Below, piece by piece: positions 16,138-24,356 of a stretch of DNA of 37,399 bases. Source of the DNA: CAZYXO01 sp964651315 (lineage in GTDB: Bacteria; Bacillota_I; Bacilli_A; RF39; UBA660); NCBI GenBank assembly GCA_964651315.1, contig CAZYXO010000001.1:1-37399 (forward strand). Direction: 5' to 3'. Both the position numbers and the translations under genes were made by a program. The notes beneath the pieces are model-generated. The model worked only from the letters and a program-made list of their open reading frames with translations. It ran no database searches and was not told the origin of the DNA. Position 1 is the stretch's first letter. Each line of letters starts with the position of its first letter.

Positions 16138-17484
16138 ATGGCTAATAGAAAAATGCCACAAGTAGTAGATATTGAAATGAATGTTTTAGGTATTTCTTTT
16201 ATTAATAAATATTCATTAGAAAAAATATGTGAAGAAACTACTAGTGATATGTATTTTGATGAAAAAAATAGATTGATTTTTGAATCTGTTTTAAGATTGC
16301 ATAAAAATAATACTCCAATAGATGTTAATACTGTAAAAGTTGATTTAGAAGAACATAAATGTTTGAATAATGCAGGTGGTCTTGATTATTTAACAGATGT
16401 AATAACAAGTGTAAGTAGTACTGCAAATTTAGAATACTATTTACGAGTTATCAAAGAATATGCAATAAGAAGAGCATTAATTGAAACTGCAACTGATATT
16501 GTTAATAGTGGATATGATAATGATGACATTAATGCAACACTTGATTATGCCGAAAAAAATATTTTTAATGTAGTTAAATCACGTCAGATAGGAGAATTTC
16601 GTTCAATTGCACAAGTTTTAAGAAGTGCACAGGAAAATTTAGAAAGACTTTCAAAAACAAAAACAGTTGTAACCGGACTTCCTTCAGGATTCATTGATTT
16701 AGATAAAATAACAACTGGATTTCAAGCAGGTGAAATGATTATTATCGCTGCTCGTCCCGGAATGGGTAAGACAGCACTAGCACTTAATATGGCTGTTAAT
16801 GCTGCTAAAAGTACTAAAAAAGCAGTTGCAGTATTCAACTTAGAAATGCCAGCAGAAATGTTAGTAAATAGAATGATTAGTGCTGAAGGCAATATTGATG
16901 CTTATAAATTACAAACTGGTTCTATGGGAGATAATGATTGGAAAAGATATAATGAAGCTTTATCAGTTTTAGCAGATACGAATATATATATAGAAGATAA
17001 TTCAGGCATAAATATTTCAGAAATTAGAGCAAAATGTCGTCGTCTTGCTCAAAAAGAAGAAGGTTTAGGTTTAGTTGTAATCGATTATTTGCAATTATTA
17101 TCAACTGGTAATAAAAGAATTGAATCAAGACAAGTAGAAGTATCAGAAATATCAAGATCAATTAAAACAATGTCTTTAGAATTAGGCGTTCCTGTTATTG
17201 CCCTTGCCCAATTATCGCGTAATGCCGAACGAAGAGAGAATTCTCAACCAATGCTTGCTGATTTACGTGAAAGTGGTAGTTTAGAACAAGATGCTGATAT
17301 GGTAATGTTTATTAATAGAAAAGATTACTATGAGGCAAAAAATGATAAAAAAGAAACTGTTGTACCAGCAGAATTATTAATAGCAAAACATCGTAAAGGA
17401 GCAACTGGTTTAATTAATTTAATATTTGAACTTAATTATAGTTTATTTAGAAGTTATACAAACAAGATAGAAGGTGATAATTAG
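16138..17484 (+). CDS. dnaB: Replicative DNA helicase DnaB (DnaC in Bacillus)
   Basis: The hexameric 5'-3' replicative helicase. The N-terminal helical domain covers about residues 1-145 and the RecA-like motor domain about 175-448. Walker A is ARPGMGKTA at about 205-213, Walker B LVVIDYLQLL, and the conserved ADLRESGSLEQDADMV carries the arginine region. At 448 residues it is standard, with no intein. AGGAGGAG precedes the ATG. The stop TAG overlaps the GTG start of the next gene by one base. Confidence 0.97.
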   Translation: MANRKMPQVVDIEMNVLGISFINKYSLEKICEETTSDMYFDEKNRLIFESVLRLHKNNTPIDVNTVKVDLEEHKCLNNAGGLDYLTDVITSVSSTANLEYYLRVIKEYAIRRALIETATDIVNSGYDNDDINATLDYAEKNIFNVVKSRQIGEFRSIAQVLRSAQENLERLSKTKTVVTGLPSGFIDLDKITTGFQAGEMIIIAARPGMGKTALALNMAVNAAKSTKKAVAVFNLEMPAEMLVNRMISAEGNIDAYKLQTGSMGDNDWKRYNEALSVLADTNIYIEDNSGINISEIRAKCRRLAQKEEGLGLVVIDYLQLLSTGNKRIESRQVEVSEISRSIKTMSLELGVPVIALAQLSRNAERRENSQPMLADLRESGSLEQDADMVMFINRKDYYEAKNDKKETVVPAELLIAKHRKGATGLINLIFELNYSLFRSYTNKIEGDN

Positions 17485-18968
17485 TGAAGAAAGTAATTTA
17501 TTCTTGTCTAATATCAATAATAACTTTAGCATTAATTTATTTATGTGGAATGCCTACTAGAAATACATCAACAATAAATAATTTATTTAAAGTTTATTTA
17601 AAAGGAAATTATATTGGTTTAATAGAACATGATAATGAATTATATGATTTAATTAATGAAAAACAAATGGAAGTTAAAGAAAAGTATCAAGTTGATACTG
17701 TTTATCCTCCAAATAGTTTTAGTTTAACTAAATATAATACTTATGATGATAATGTAACTGATGTAAAAACAATATATGATAAAATAGCTAGTGAAGATGA
17801 ATTTACTATTAAGGGATATCAAGTATCGATAAAAAAAGATAAAGATGTTAAAAGTCTTTATGTTTTAGATAAAGAATTATTTGAGAATGCTTTATTTAAT
17901 TATGTTACAGCATTTATATCTGAAGAAGATTTTAATGGATATATTAAGGGTACGCAAGAAGAATTAGATGATGATATTGGTGAAATCATTGAAAATATGT
18001 ATTTTGATGAAACAATTACTATCAAAGAAGCAAATATCAATATTAGTGATACAATTTATACTGATATAACTTCTCTTACACAATATTTATTATTTGGTGA
18101 AAATGTAAATTCTAAAAGTTATTCTATTAAAGAAGGAGATACAATTAGTACGATTGCTGAAGATAATGAGTTAAATGTTCAGGAATTTTTAATTGCTAAC
18201 CCTCAATTTAGAGATGAAAAAACATTGTTAAAAATTGGTGAAAAAGTTAATATAACTTTAATCAATCCTCAATTAACCTTTGTCTATCAAGTTAAACAAA
18301 TAGAAGAAGTTGAAGAATATTTTGAAAAGAAAACGCAAATTGATAATACTAAACCAGGAACTTATTCAGAAATTACACAAGCCGGTGTTGTTGGTATTAG
18401 AAAATTAAAAGAAACTTATACTGTAACTAATGGTGAACAACAAAGTGAAGTTAAAATTTTAACGGATGAACTTGTTAGAGAAAGAGTAGATCAAATAACA
18501 ACTAAAGGAAAGAAAACGACTTATTATATTTCTGGTCATTATGTCGATACAGGATTAGAATGGGGCTGGCCGACTAATTCTCCATATCGTATAACAAGTA
18601 GATTTGGATGGCGTTGGGGGAAAATGCATGAAGGTATAGATATATCAGGAACAGGAAGAGGTTCACAGATTTATGCTGCTGGTGATGGAGTTGTAGTTAC
18701 TGCTGAGGATGCATGTAAGAGTTGTTCAAGATGGAGTAATGGTACTTATGTTGTAATTGAACATGCCAATAATGTTTATACTGTATACGCACATTTAGAA
18801 TTTAAAAGCGTAAAAGTAGGTCAAGTAATTACTAAAGGCACAAAAATAGGTGGAATGGGAGAAACGGGATATGCGTTTGGTGTTCATTTGCACTTTGCTG
18901 CTTCAATTGGTCAGCCTTTTGAAGGAAAATCTGTTAGTTACTTTAATCCACTAGAATTGTATAGATAA
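17484..18968 (+). CDS. M23 peptidase with LysM and G5 domains
   Basis: A cell-wall endopeptidase-like protein of 494 residues. A single N-terminal helix (about residues 4-22) acts as signal or anchor. A region of unknown fold spans about 30-205. LysM is at about 211-259 (YSIKEGDTISTIAEDN), G5 at about 270-345, and the M23 domain at about 360-485. The zinc ligands are visible: HEGID (His382, Asp386) and HLH (His468, His470). The start is GTG at 17484, with AAGGTGAT before it and a one-base overlap with dnaB. LysM-G5-M23 proteins bind peptidoglycan and cut its peptides during growth. The neighbouring yycJ suggests it sits where walRK genes lie in Bacillus, but no two-component system is present. 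Confidence 0.92.
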   Translation: MKKVIYSCLISIITLALIYLCGMPTRNTSTINNLFKVYLKGNYIGLIEHDNELYDLINEKQMEVKEKYQVDTVYPPNSFSLTKYNTYDDNVTDVKTIYDKIASEDEFTIKGYQVSIKKDKDVKSLYVLDKELFENALFNYVTAFISEEDFNGYIKGTQEELDDDIGEIIENMYFDETITIKEANINISDTIYTDITSLTQYLLFGENVNSKSYSIKEGDTISTIAEDNELNVQEFLIANPQFRDEKTLLKIGEKVNITLINPQLTFVYQVKQIEEVEEYFEKKTQIDNTKPGTYSEITQAGVVGIRKLKETYTVTNGEQQSEVKILTDELVRERVDQITTKGKKTTYYISGHYVDTGLEWGWPTNSPYRITSRFGWRWGKMHEGIDISGTGRGSQIYAAGDGVVVTAEDACKSCSRWSNGTYVVIEHANNVYTVYAHLEFKSVKVGQVITKGTKIGGMGETGYAFGVHLHFAASIGQPFEGKSVSYFNPLELYR

Positions 18969-19732
18969 TGAAATTTTGTATACTAGCGAGTGGCTCTAAA
19001 GGAAATGTAATTTATTTAGAAGTAAATAACACTAAGTTTTTAATCGATGTCGGTAAAAGCAAAAAATATATTGAATTGCAACTAGAAAATATCAATGTTG
19101 ATCCACAAACAATAAATTTTATAATTATCAGTCATTTACATAAAGATCATATATCAGCATTAGAAACTTTTATTCGAAAATATAAAGTAACGGTTGTTAT
19201 TACGACTTTAATGTTAAAAGAATTACCTAGTTTAAAAAATTATGATTACTTAATAATTTACGAAGATGATGTAAAATTAGATGATTTAAAAATTCTATCA
19301 ATTAAATCAAGTCATGATTCTGTAGACAGTCGAAACTTTATTTTTCAATATAATGATGAAAGTTTAGTTTATTTAACTGATACTGGATATGTAAAACAAA
19401 AAGACTTTAAAAAACTAACTAACAAAAATGTTTATTTATTTGAAAGTAATCATGATATTGAAATGTTACAAAATGGTCCATATCCTAAATGGTTAAAAGC
19501 AAGAGTTTTAAGTGATTATGGTCATTTATCAAATATAACAGCAAGTTATTACTTAACAAAATTAATTGGTAATAAAACAAAAATGATTTATTTAATGCAT
19601 TTAAGTGAAACCAATAATAAAGAAGAACTTGCTTTACAAACAATTAATGAAACTTTTACGGAATACAATATTAAATTTAAAAATATTAAATGCGCTAAAC
19701 AAGATGAACGAAGTGAGGTAATTAAAGTATGA
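18968..19732 (+). CDS. yycJ: Metallo-beta-lactamase fold protein YycJ/WalJ
   Basis: A metallo-hydrolase of the WalJ/YycJ family, proposed in Bacilli to link cell-wall or DNA metabolism to growth control; the substrate is not firmly known. The metal site SHLHKDHI is at about residues 55-62. It begins CILASGSKGN, the family signature, and has LTDTGYV and YGHLSN in the later metal positions. At 254 residues it is normal. It overlaps the peptidase gene by one base (TAATG), and its TGA overlaps the rlmH ATG. The yycJ-rlmH order is retained from Bacilli although walRK and yycHI are absent between dnaB and here. Confidence 0.92.
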   Translation: MKFCILASGSKGNVIYLEVNNTKFLIDVGKSKKYIELQLENINVDPQTINFIIISHLHKDHISALETFIRKYKVTVVITTLMLKELPSLKNYDYLIIYEDDVKLDDLKILSIKSSHDSVDSRNFIFQYNDESLVYLTDTGYVKQKDFKKLTNKNVYLFESNHDIEMLQNGPYPKWLKARVLSDYGHLSNITASYYLTKLIGNKTKMIYLMHLSETNNKEELALQTINETFTEYNIKFKNIKCAKQDERSEVIKV

Positions 19733-20166
19733 TAAAAATAATATGCTTTGGAAAAATAAAAGAAAAATATTTAAACGACTTAAATAACGACTATTTAAGT
19801 CGTTTAAAAAAATATACAAAAATTGAAATAATTGAGTTAAAAGATAATGAAAATATAGAAATTGAAAAAGAAGAATTGTTAAAAACAATGAAATCAACAG
19901 ATTATAATATTTTATTAGATATAAATGGAGATTTAATATCAAGTGAAAACTTAGCAAAATTAATTGATGAAATATTAATAATTAATAGTAATATTACTTT
20001 TATAATTGGAAGTAGCAATGGAATCCATAATGATTTAAAATCATTATTTAATAAAACTATTTCATTTGGAAAAAATACTTATCCACATGGTTTATTTAGA
20101 GGTATTCTTTTAGAACAAATTTATCGTGCATATAAAATAAATAATAATGAAAGGTATCATAAATAA
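19729..20166 (+). CDS. rlmH: 23S rRNA pseudouridine-1915 N3-methyltransferase RlmH
   Basis: A SPOUT methyltransferase that methylates pseudouridine 1915 in helix 69 of 23S rRNA on the assembled 70S ribosome. The sequence shows KIICFGKIKEKYL at the start, FIIGSSNGI for the SAM-binding knot (FVIGG in Bacillus), TYPHGLFRGILLEQIYRAYKI, and the C-terminal YHK. At 145 residues it is about 14 shorter than the Bacillus protein; the shortening is in the middle. GAGGTAA precedes the ATG. Positions 19770-19808 of its coding sequence form a perfect 17-bp inverted repeat, described separately. Confidence 0.95.
   Translation: MIKIICFGKIKEKYLNDLNNDYLSRLKKYTKIEIIELKDNENIEIEKEELLKTMKSTDYNILLDINGDLISSENLAKLIDEILIINSNITFIIGSSNGIHNDLKSLFNKTISFGKNTYPHGLFRGILLEQIYRAYKINNNERYHK
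19770..19808. repeat. Perfect 17-bp inverted repeat inside rlmH
   Basis: Arms 19770-19786 and 19792-19808 (TTTAAACGACTTAAATA and its exact complement) flank a 5-nt loop, about 40 nt after the rlmH start. The encoded residues (LNDLNNDYLSRLKK) still match the family helix, so the palindrome fits the reading frame. A run of A, not T, follows on the + strand, so this is not an obvious rightward terminator. Confidence 0.85.
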
Positions 20167-20828
20167 TGAAATTTGGAAATGATTGGGATATTCAATTAAG
20201 AAAAGTATTAGAAAGTCCTGGATATAAGAAATTTTTAACTATGATTAAGCATGAATATGAAACAAAAACTATTTTTCCACCAAAAGAATTAATATTTAAT
20301 GCTCTTAAAACAACAAGTTATAAAGATGTTAAAGTTGTAATTGTTGGACAAGATCCTTATCATGGTGTAGGAGAAGCTCATGGATTATCCTTTTCTGTGC
20401 AAGAAGGTGTTAAATTACCTCCATCGCTAAAAAATATATATAAGGAATTATATGATGATTTAGGTATCTCACCAAGTATTAGTGGTGATTTAACTAAATG
20501 GGCTAAAGAAGGAGTACTATTATTAAATAGTTCGCTAACTGTAATAAAAGATCGTCCAAGTAGTCATAGCAAAATAGGTTGGGAATTACTTACTGATTAT
20601 ATAATTGCATTATTAAACGAAAAAGAAACACCAATAGTATTTATATTATGGGGAAACTTTGCTAAAGAAAAAGAAAAATTAATTACAAATAAAATTCATT
20701 TAGTAATAAAAAGTTCTCATCCATCTCCATTTTCTTGTAATTATGGTTTCTTTGGTAGTAAACCATTTTCTCAAACTAATAATTTTTTAATTAGTCAAAA
20801 TAAAAAACCAATTGATTGGTCTTTATAA
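20166..20828 (+). CDS. ung: Uracil-DNA glycosylase (family 1)
   Basis: Removes uracil from DNA to start base-excision repair. The catalytic water-activating motif GQDPYHG is at residues 61-67 (Asp63). GLSFSVQEGVKLPPSL follows, WAKEGVLLLNSSLTV comes later, and HPSPFS near residue 188 is the DNA-intercalation loop. At 220 residues it is full length. It starts within the rlmH stop (TAATG), with AAAGGT ahead. Its last 6 nt overlap the convergent lemA 3' end; no terminator is visible between them. Confidence 0.97.
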   Translation: MKFGNDWDIQLRKVLESPGYKKFLTMIKHEYETKTIFPPKELIFNALKTTSYKDVKVVIVGQDPYHGVGEAHGLSFSVQEGVKLPPSLKNIYKELYDDLGISPSISGDLTKWAKEGVLLLNSSLTVIKDRPSSHSKIGWELLTDYIIALLNEKETPIVFILWGNFAKEKEKLITNKIHLVIKSSHPSPFSCNYGFFGSKPFSQTNNFLISQNKKPIDWSL

Positions 20829-21356
20829 TTTAAAATCATTAGTTATTTCATCTTGATTATTAATTCCATCATAGAAATATTTAATTTTAAAATTATGAAA
20901 TTTTGCAATTATTAATGAAGGAAATTTACGAATATAGTTATTTAAAACACTAGTATTATTATTATAATATATTTTAGCAGATTCTAATTTTTCATTAATA
21001 TTCTTAACTTCACATAAATTAGTTTTAATATCAACATTATTATTTAAATTATTATCTAATAATAATTTATTAATAATGTTTTCTATTTCTATTAATTTTC
21101 TATCTAAATCAAAATTAGTTAATTGTTTATCTTTTAAATTTGCATATTCTTTAAAATAATTCTTTTTATCATCTATTTCTTTATTAATAACATCTATAGT
21201 AGTAGTTAATAAATCAAACTTCTTTCGTAAACTATCATTAATTATATTTTCAGCACTTTCTATTTTTGTTTTTTGAAATTGTAAAGTATTATAAATTGTA
21301 ATATAGAAAATTGCTAGTAAACCTACAAAAATTATAAAAATTAGAAAATAATTCAT
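20823..21356 (-). CDS. LemA family protein
   Basis: A 177-residue membrane-anchored helical protein. The N-terminal helix (about residues 3-24) is followed by the LemA pattern: a YNTLQFQK-like segment, KFDLL near residue 46, a long coiled helical bundle, and then ESAKIYYNNNTSVLNNYIRKFPSLIIA. The family is widespread with no settled function. GGTGATAA precedes the ATG, and a good promoter lies just upstream. It converges on ung, overlapping it by 6 nt. Confidence 0.82.
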   Translation of the reverse strand: MNYFLIFIIFVGLLAIFYITIYNTLQFQKTKIESAENIINDSLRKKFDLLTTTIDVINKEIDDKKNYFKEYANLKDKQLTNFDLDRKLIEIENIINKLLLDNNLNNNVDIKTNLCEVKNINEKLESAKIYYNNNTSVLNNYIRKFPSLIIAKFHNFKIKYFYDGINNQDEITNDFKL

Positions 21357-21373
21357 TTATTATCACCGATATC

Positions 21374-21402
21374 ATTGTATCAAATTGTCGAATATAAGTC
21401 TA
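21374..21402 (-). promoter_or_regulatory. Promoter of lemA
   Basis: Read on the minus strand: TAGACT (21402-21397), a 17-nt spacer, and TACAAT (21379-21374) with an upstream TG that makes an extended -10. It is 17 nt before the lemA start. Confidence 0.7.
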
Positions 21403-21412
21403 TTAATTATTT

Positions 21413-21440
21413 TTAAAATAAAAAATAGCTATTGCTATTT
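21413..21440 (-). terminator. Terminator after the 21441-21743 gene
   Basis: On the minus strand the stem AAATAGC/GCTATTT (21440-21434 with 21429-21423) has a 4-nt loop and a following T-rich run. It separates the small hypothetical gene from lemA. Confidence 0.75.
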
Positions 21441-21743
21441 CTATCTTGTTATTTCATCATTAATACTTGGAATTAATGTTTCATTCTTGATTAATGCTTT
21501 ATCTTGTATAGAAGCAAGAATAATAATTAATCTTTGTTCCATATATTCCATTTGTTCATCAGGTACATTTCCACTTTCTATTTCTGTAATAATAGTATGA
21601 GCTGCTTCAAACAACAATTCAGTATTATAATTCTTAGTTTCTTTAATTAATTTTATAATGTCTCTTTGTTCCATTAATTCTAAAATATATTCTCTTTCAG
21701 CAGTTAGAAATGTTTCTTTTAAATTTGCTATATTATCTTTCAT
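21441..21743 (-). CDS. Hypothetical helical protein
   Basis: A 100-residue protein, almost entirely predicted helix, with acidic character (LKETFLTAEREYILELMEQ near the start). No membrane segment, signal or cysteine is seen. The start is the ATG at 21743, preceded by GGTGGAGG at 6 nt; an in-frame ATG 27 nt further upstream precedes this site and is unlikely. It is divergent from capA and followed by its own terminator. I recognise no family. Confidence 0.55.
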   Translation of the reverse strand: MKDNIANLKETFLTAEREYILELMEQRDIIKLIKETKNYNTELLFEAAHTIITEIESGNVPDEQMEYMEQRLIIILASIQDKALIKNETLIPSINDEITR

Positions 21744-21816
21744 ATTTTTCCTCCACCAAAATATTAACAAAAATAATTAATAAAGTCCACAAGAAATATA
21801 AAAAAATGTTGAAATG

Positions 21817-21825
21817 TGCTATAAT
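21817..21825 (+). promoter_or_regulatory. Extended -10 promoter for capA-like gene
   Basis: TG-C-TATAAT at 21817-21825, 20 nt before the gene start. No -35 consensus is evident, as is common for extended -10 promoters. Confidence 0.6.
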
Positions 21826-21845
21826 AACTTTAAAAGGAGTTTGCT

Positions 21846-23036
21846 ATGAGAAAAAGAAGGCGTATGCGTCATAAATTAAAAATAATTTTATCATTAATCT
21901 TACTTTTTTCATTATTATTAGGCGGATATTTCATTTATAGAAATGATTTACTAAGGAATAATGATAAACCAATTATAAGCGATAATAAAAAAAGTGATAA
22001 TATTGCAGAAGAACCAAAAGAGAAAATATATACAGCGACTATTTTAGGAACAGGTGATGCTCTTGCTCATACCAATGTATTTAATTCTGCTTTAAAAGAT
22101 GGTGGTGGCAAAAAATATGATTTTACGCACGCTTTTTCAAAAATAAAAGATATTGTTAGTAGTTATGATATTGCTTATTATAATCAAGAAACTATTTTTG
22201 CTGGAGAAAACTATGCTTATACTGGATACCCAAGATTTAATACTCCATCCGCATTTGGAGATTATTTAGTAGATACGGGTTTTAATACTGTATCAACAGC
22301 AACCAACCATACTATTGATAAAGGTGAAAAAGGAATCATAAATGCTTATAATTATTGGATAACAAAAGATGTAATGTTTAATGGTATTGCTGATAGTGAA
22401 GAAAATAGAAATAAAATAACACTAAAAGAAGTAAATAATATAAGCTATGCTCTTTTAAGTTATACAACTAGTACTAATGGTTTACCTGTACCAAAAGGGA
22501 AAAGTTATTTAGTAAATTTATATAGTGATGAACAAGTAAAAAAAGATGTTGAAAGTATTCGTGATAAAGTTGATGTTTTAATTGTTGCGATTCACTGGGG
22601 AAGTGAATATACCCATAATCCAACAAAATTTCAAAGAGAAAAAGCAAAATATTTAGCAAGTTTAAATGTTGACATTGTTTTTGGTACTCATCCTCACGTA
22701 ATTCAACCAATAGAAAAAATAGATGACACATTTATTTATTATTCATTAGGCAATTTTATTTCAAATCAAGAGCAATTACCGAGAAAAATAGGTATGTTTG
22801 CTACTTTAAAAGTAACCAAAATTGTTAATGAAACAGGCACAAATATAACAATTAATGATAATGGGACTGAACTATTATATGTTTATAATAAACCTAATCA
22901 TACAAAACATATTGTGATACCTTTTAGCAAATTAGAAACGCAATACTTAAAAGATTATAAAACTGTATATGAAACATATAAAAAAGTATTATTACGTTAT
23001 GATAATTCATTTATTATAAACCCAATAAATTCATAA
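21846..23036 (+). CDS. CapA-family (PGA_cap) membrane-anchored protein
   Basis: A 396-residue protein with a basic N-terminus, one membrane helix at about residues 10-29, and an extracellular CapA domain of metallophosphatase-like fold. Motifs in order: GTGDALAH, YYNQET, STATNHTIDKGEKG, VAIHWGSEY, FGTHPHVIQPIE and YSLGNFISNQ. In Bacillus anthracis CapA works in poly-gamma-glutamate export, but the domain is widespread and the other cap genes (capB, capC) are absent here. A generic surface-polymer or cell-wall role is more cautious. AAAGGAG precedes the ATG. Confidence 0.85.
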   Translation: MRKRRRMRHKLKIILSLILLFSLLLGGYFIYRNDLLRNNDKPIISDNKKSDNIAEEPKEKIYTATILGTGDALAHTNVFNSALKDGGGKKYDFTHAFSKIKDIVSSYDIAYYNQETIFAGENYAYTGYPRFNTPSAFGDYLVDTGFNTVSTATNHTIDKGEKGIINAYNYWITKDVMFNGIADSEENRNKITLKEVNNISYALLSYTTSTNGLPVPKGKSYLVNLYSDEQVKKDVESIRDKVDVLIVAIHWGSEYTHNPTKFQREKAKYLASLNVDIVFGTHPHVIQPIEKIDDTFIYYSLGNFISNQEQLPRKIGMFATLKVTKIVNETGTNITINDNGTELLYVYNKPNHTKHIVIPFSKLETQYLKDYKTVYETYKKVLLRYDNSFIINPINS

Positions 23037-23062
23037 AAAAGCATTGGAAATATGTTTTTTTA
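23034..23062 (+). terminator. Weak terminator after capA-like gene
   Basis: A short stem AAAAGCAT/ATGTTTTT (one G-U pair) merges into a T run and begins right after the stop codon. The stem is A/T-rich, so strength is uncertain. Confidence 0.45.
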
Positions 23063-23072
23063 TTTTTTCTTA

Positions 23073-23081
23073 TGATATACT
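23073..23081 (+). promoter_or_regulatory. Extended -10 promoter for the FemAB pair
   Basis: TG-A-TATACT at 23073-23081, 28 nt before the first FemAB gene. The -35 region is a T run. Confidence 0.5.
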
Positions 23082-23108
23082 AATTAATATGAAAAGAGGT
23101 TTTCAAGA

Positions 23109-24356
23109 ATGAAATTTATTGAAAATTTAACAGAAAAAGAATATATGGATTTTTTTAAAGAAAACCCTAATGCACATTTTTTACAATCAGCGGGTTGGGG
23201 TTATGCTTCAAAATTAAATCGTCAGCAAACACCAATTTATGTTGGTTTAAAAGATGAAAATGATAGAATATTAATAGCAGCTTTATTATTGAAAAAAAAT
23301 ACACCTTTTAAAATGTGTTATTATTACTGTCCTCGTGGTTTTGTTTTTGATTACAAAAATAAAAATATTTTTGATGTATTTATAAAAGAATTAAAGAATT
23401 TGTTAAAAAAAACAAATGCTATTTATTTAAAAGTTGATCCAGGTATCAAATACCAAACTATCGATAGTGAAGCAAAACCTATTGAAGGAGAAAACAATTA
23501 TGAAATATTTAATTGGTTTATTGAAACAGGTTTTAAACATCAAGGATTTAATAAGTTACATGAAGGTAATCAACCAAGATATACATTTAGAATACCAGTT
23601 GATATATCAGAAGAAGAAATAAAAAATAAAATTAGCAAATCATTTATGAAACAAATTAATAAAAGTTTTAGTTATGATTTTGAAATAATTGAAAGTGAAA
23701 ATACCGACAATTTTTCTAAATTGAATGAGTTAATAAGCCAAAAAGATGATTTTCACTTCTATGGAAGTGCATATTTTAAAAATGTGTATGATGGATTTAA
23801 CAAATATGATGAAATTAAAGTTCATGAAGTAAAATTATATCCAACAAAAATAATTGCAAAAAATGAAATAGAAATAAATAAAATAGAAAAAGAATTACAA
23901 GAAGGATTGGTTATTAAAAAGAATTTAGATAATACAAATAATACTTTAAAAAGATTAAAAAGAGAAGTTGAATTACTTTTACCATATAAAAACGAAAAAG
24001 AAGGATTAATTATATGTTCAATGATAGTTGTTTACACAAAAGATATATTATGGACTCTATATATTGGTAATAATGATTTAGCAAGAGATTTATTTGCAGT
24101 TAATCGAATATATTATGAAGAATTATTATATGCCAAAAAAATAGGATGCAAATATGTTGATTTATTTGGAGTTGTAGGAGATCCTCATACAAAAGAAAAA
24201 AATTATGCAGGAATTTACAATTATAAAGCAAATTTTGGAGGAATTTATACAGAATTTTTAGGTGAATTTGACTTAATAAATAAATCGTTTATGTATAAAG
24301 TATTACCAAGTTTATTGAAAATATATCGTAAAATGTTAAAAAAGGTGAAAAAATGA
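23109..24356 (+). CDS. FemAB/MurM-like aminoacyltransferase (1)
   Basis: A peptidyltransferase of the FemABX family. Such enzymes use aminoacyl-tRNA to add amino acids to the stem peptide of lipid II, building the cell-wall cross-bridge. The 415-residue chain has two GNAT-like domains, with AHFLQSAGWGYAS near the start and YYYCPRGFVFDY. A helical coiled-coil arm at about residues 255-300 (NEIEINKIEKELQEGL) resembles the tRNA-binding arm of FemA and MurM. The second domain includes GCKYVDLFGVVGDP and IYNYKANFGG. GAAAAGAGG precedes the ATG. Its TGA overlaps the ATG of the second copy. The amino acid added cannot be told from sequence. Confidence 0.9.
   Translation: MKFIENLTEKEYMDFFKENPNAHFLQSAGWGYASKLNRQQTPIYVGLKDENDRILIAALLLKKNTPFKMCYYYCPRGFVFDYKNKNIFDVFIKELKNLLKKTNAIYLKVDPGIKYQTIDSEAKPIEGENNYEIFNWFIETGFKHQGFNKLHEGNQPRYTFRIPVDISEEEIKNKISKSFMKQINKSFSYDFEIIESENTDNFSKLNELISQKDDFHFYGSAYFKNVYDGFNKYDEIKVHEVKLYPTKIIAKNEIEINKIEKELQEGLVIKKNLDNTNNTLKRLKREVELLLPYKNEKEGLIICSMIVVYTKDILWTLYIGNNDLARDLFAVNRIYYEELLYAKKIGCKYVDLFGVVGDPHTKEKNYAGIYNYKANFGGIYTEFLGEFDLINKSFMYKVLPSLLKIYRKMLKKVKK

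Noticed and set aside
19787..19808. rlmH hairpin as a rightward rho-independent terminator
   Set aside because: The stem is followed by an A run on the + strand, and the operon continues into ung.
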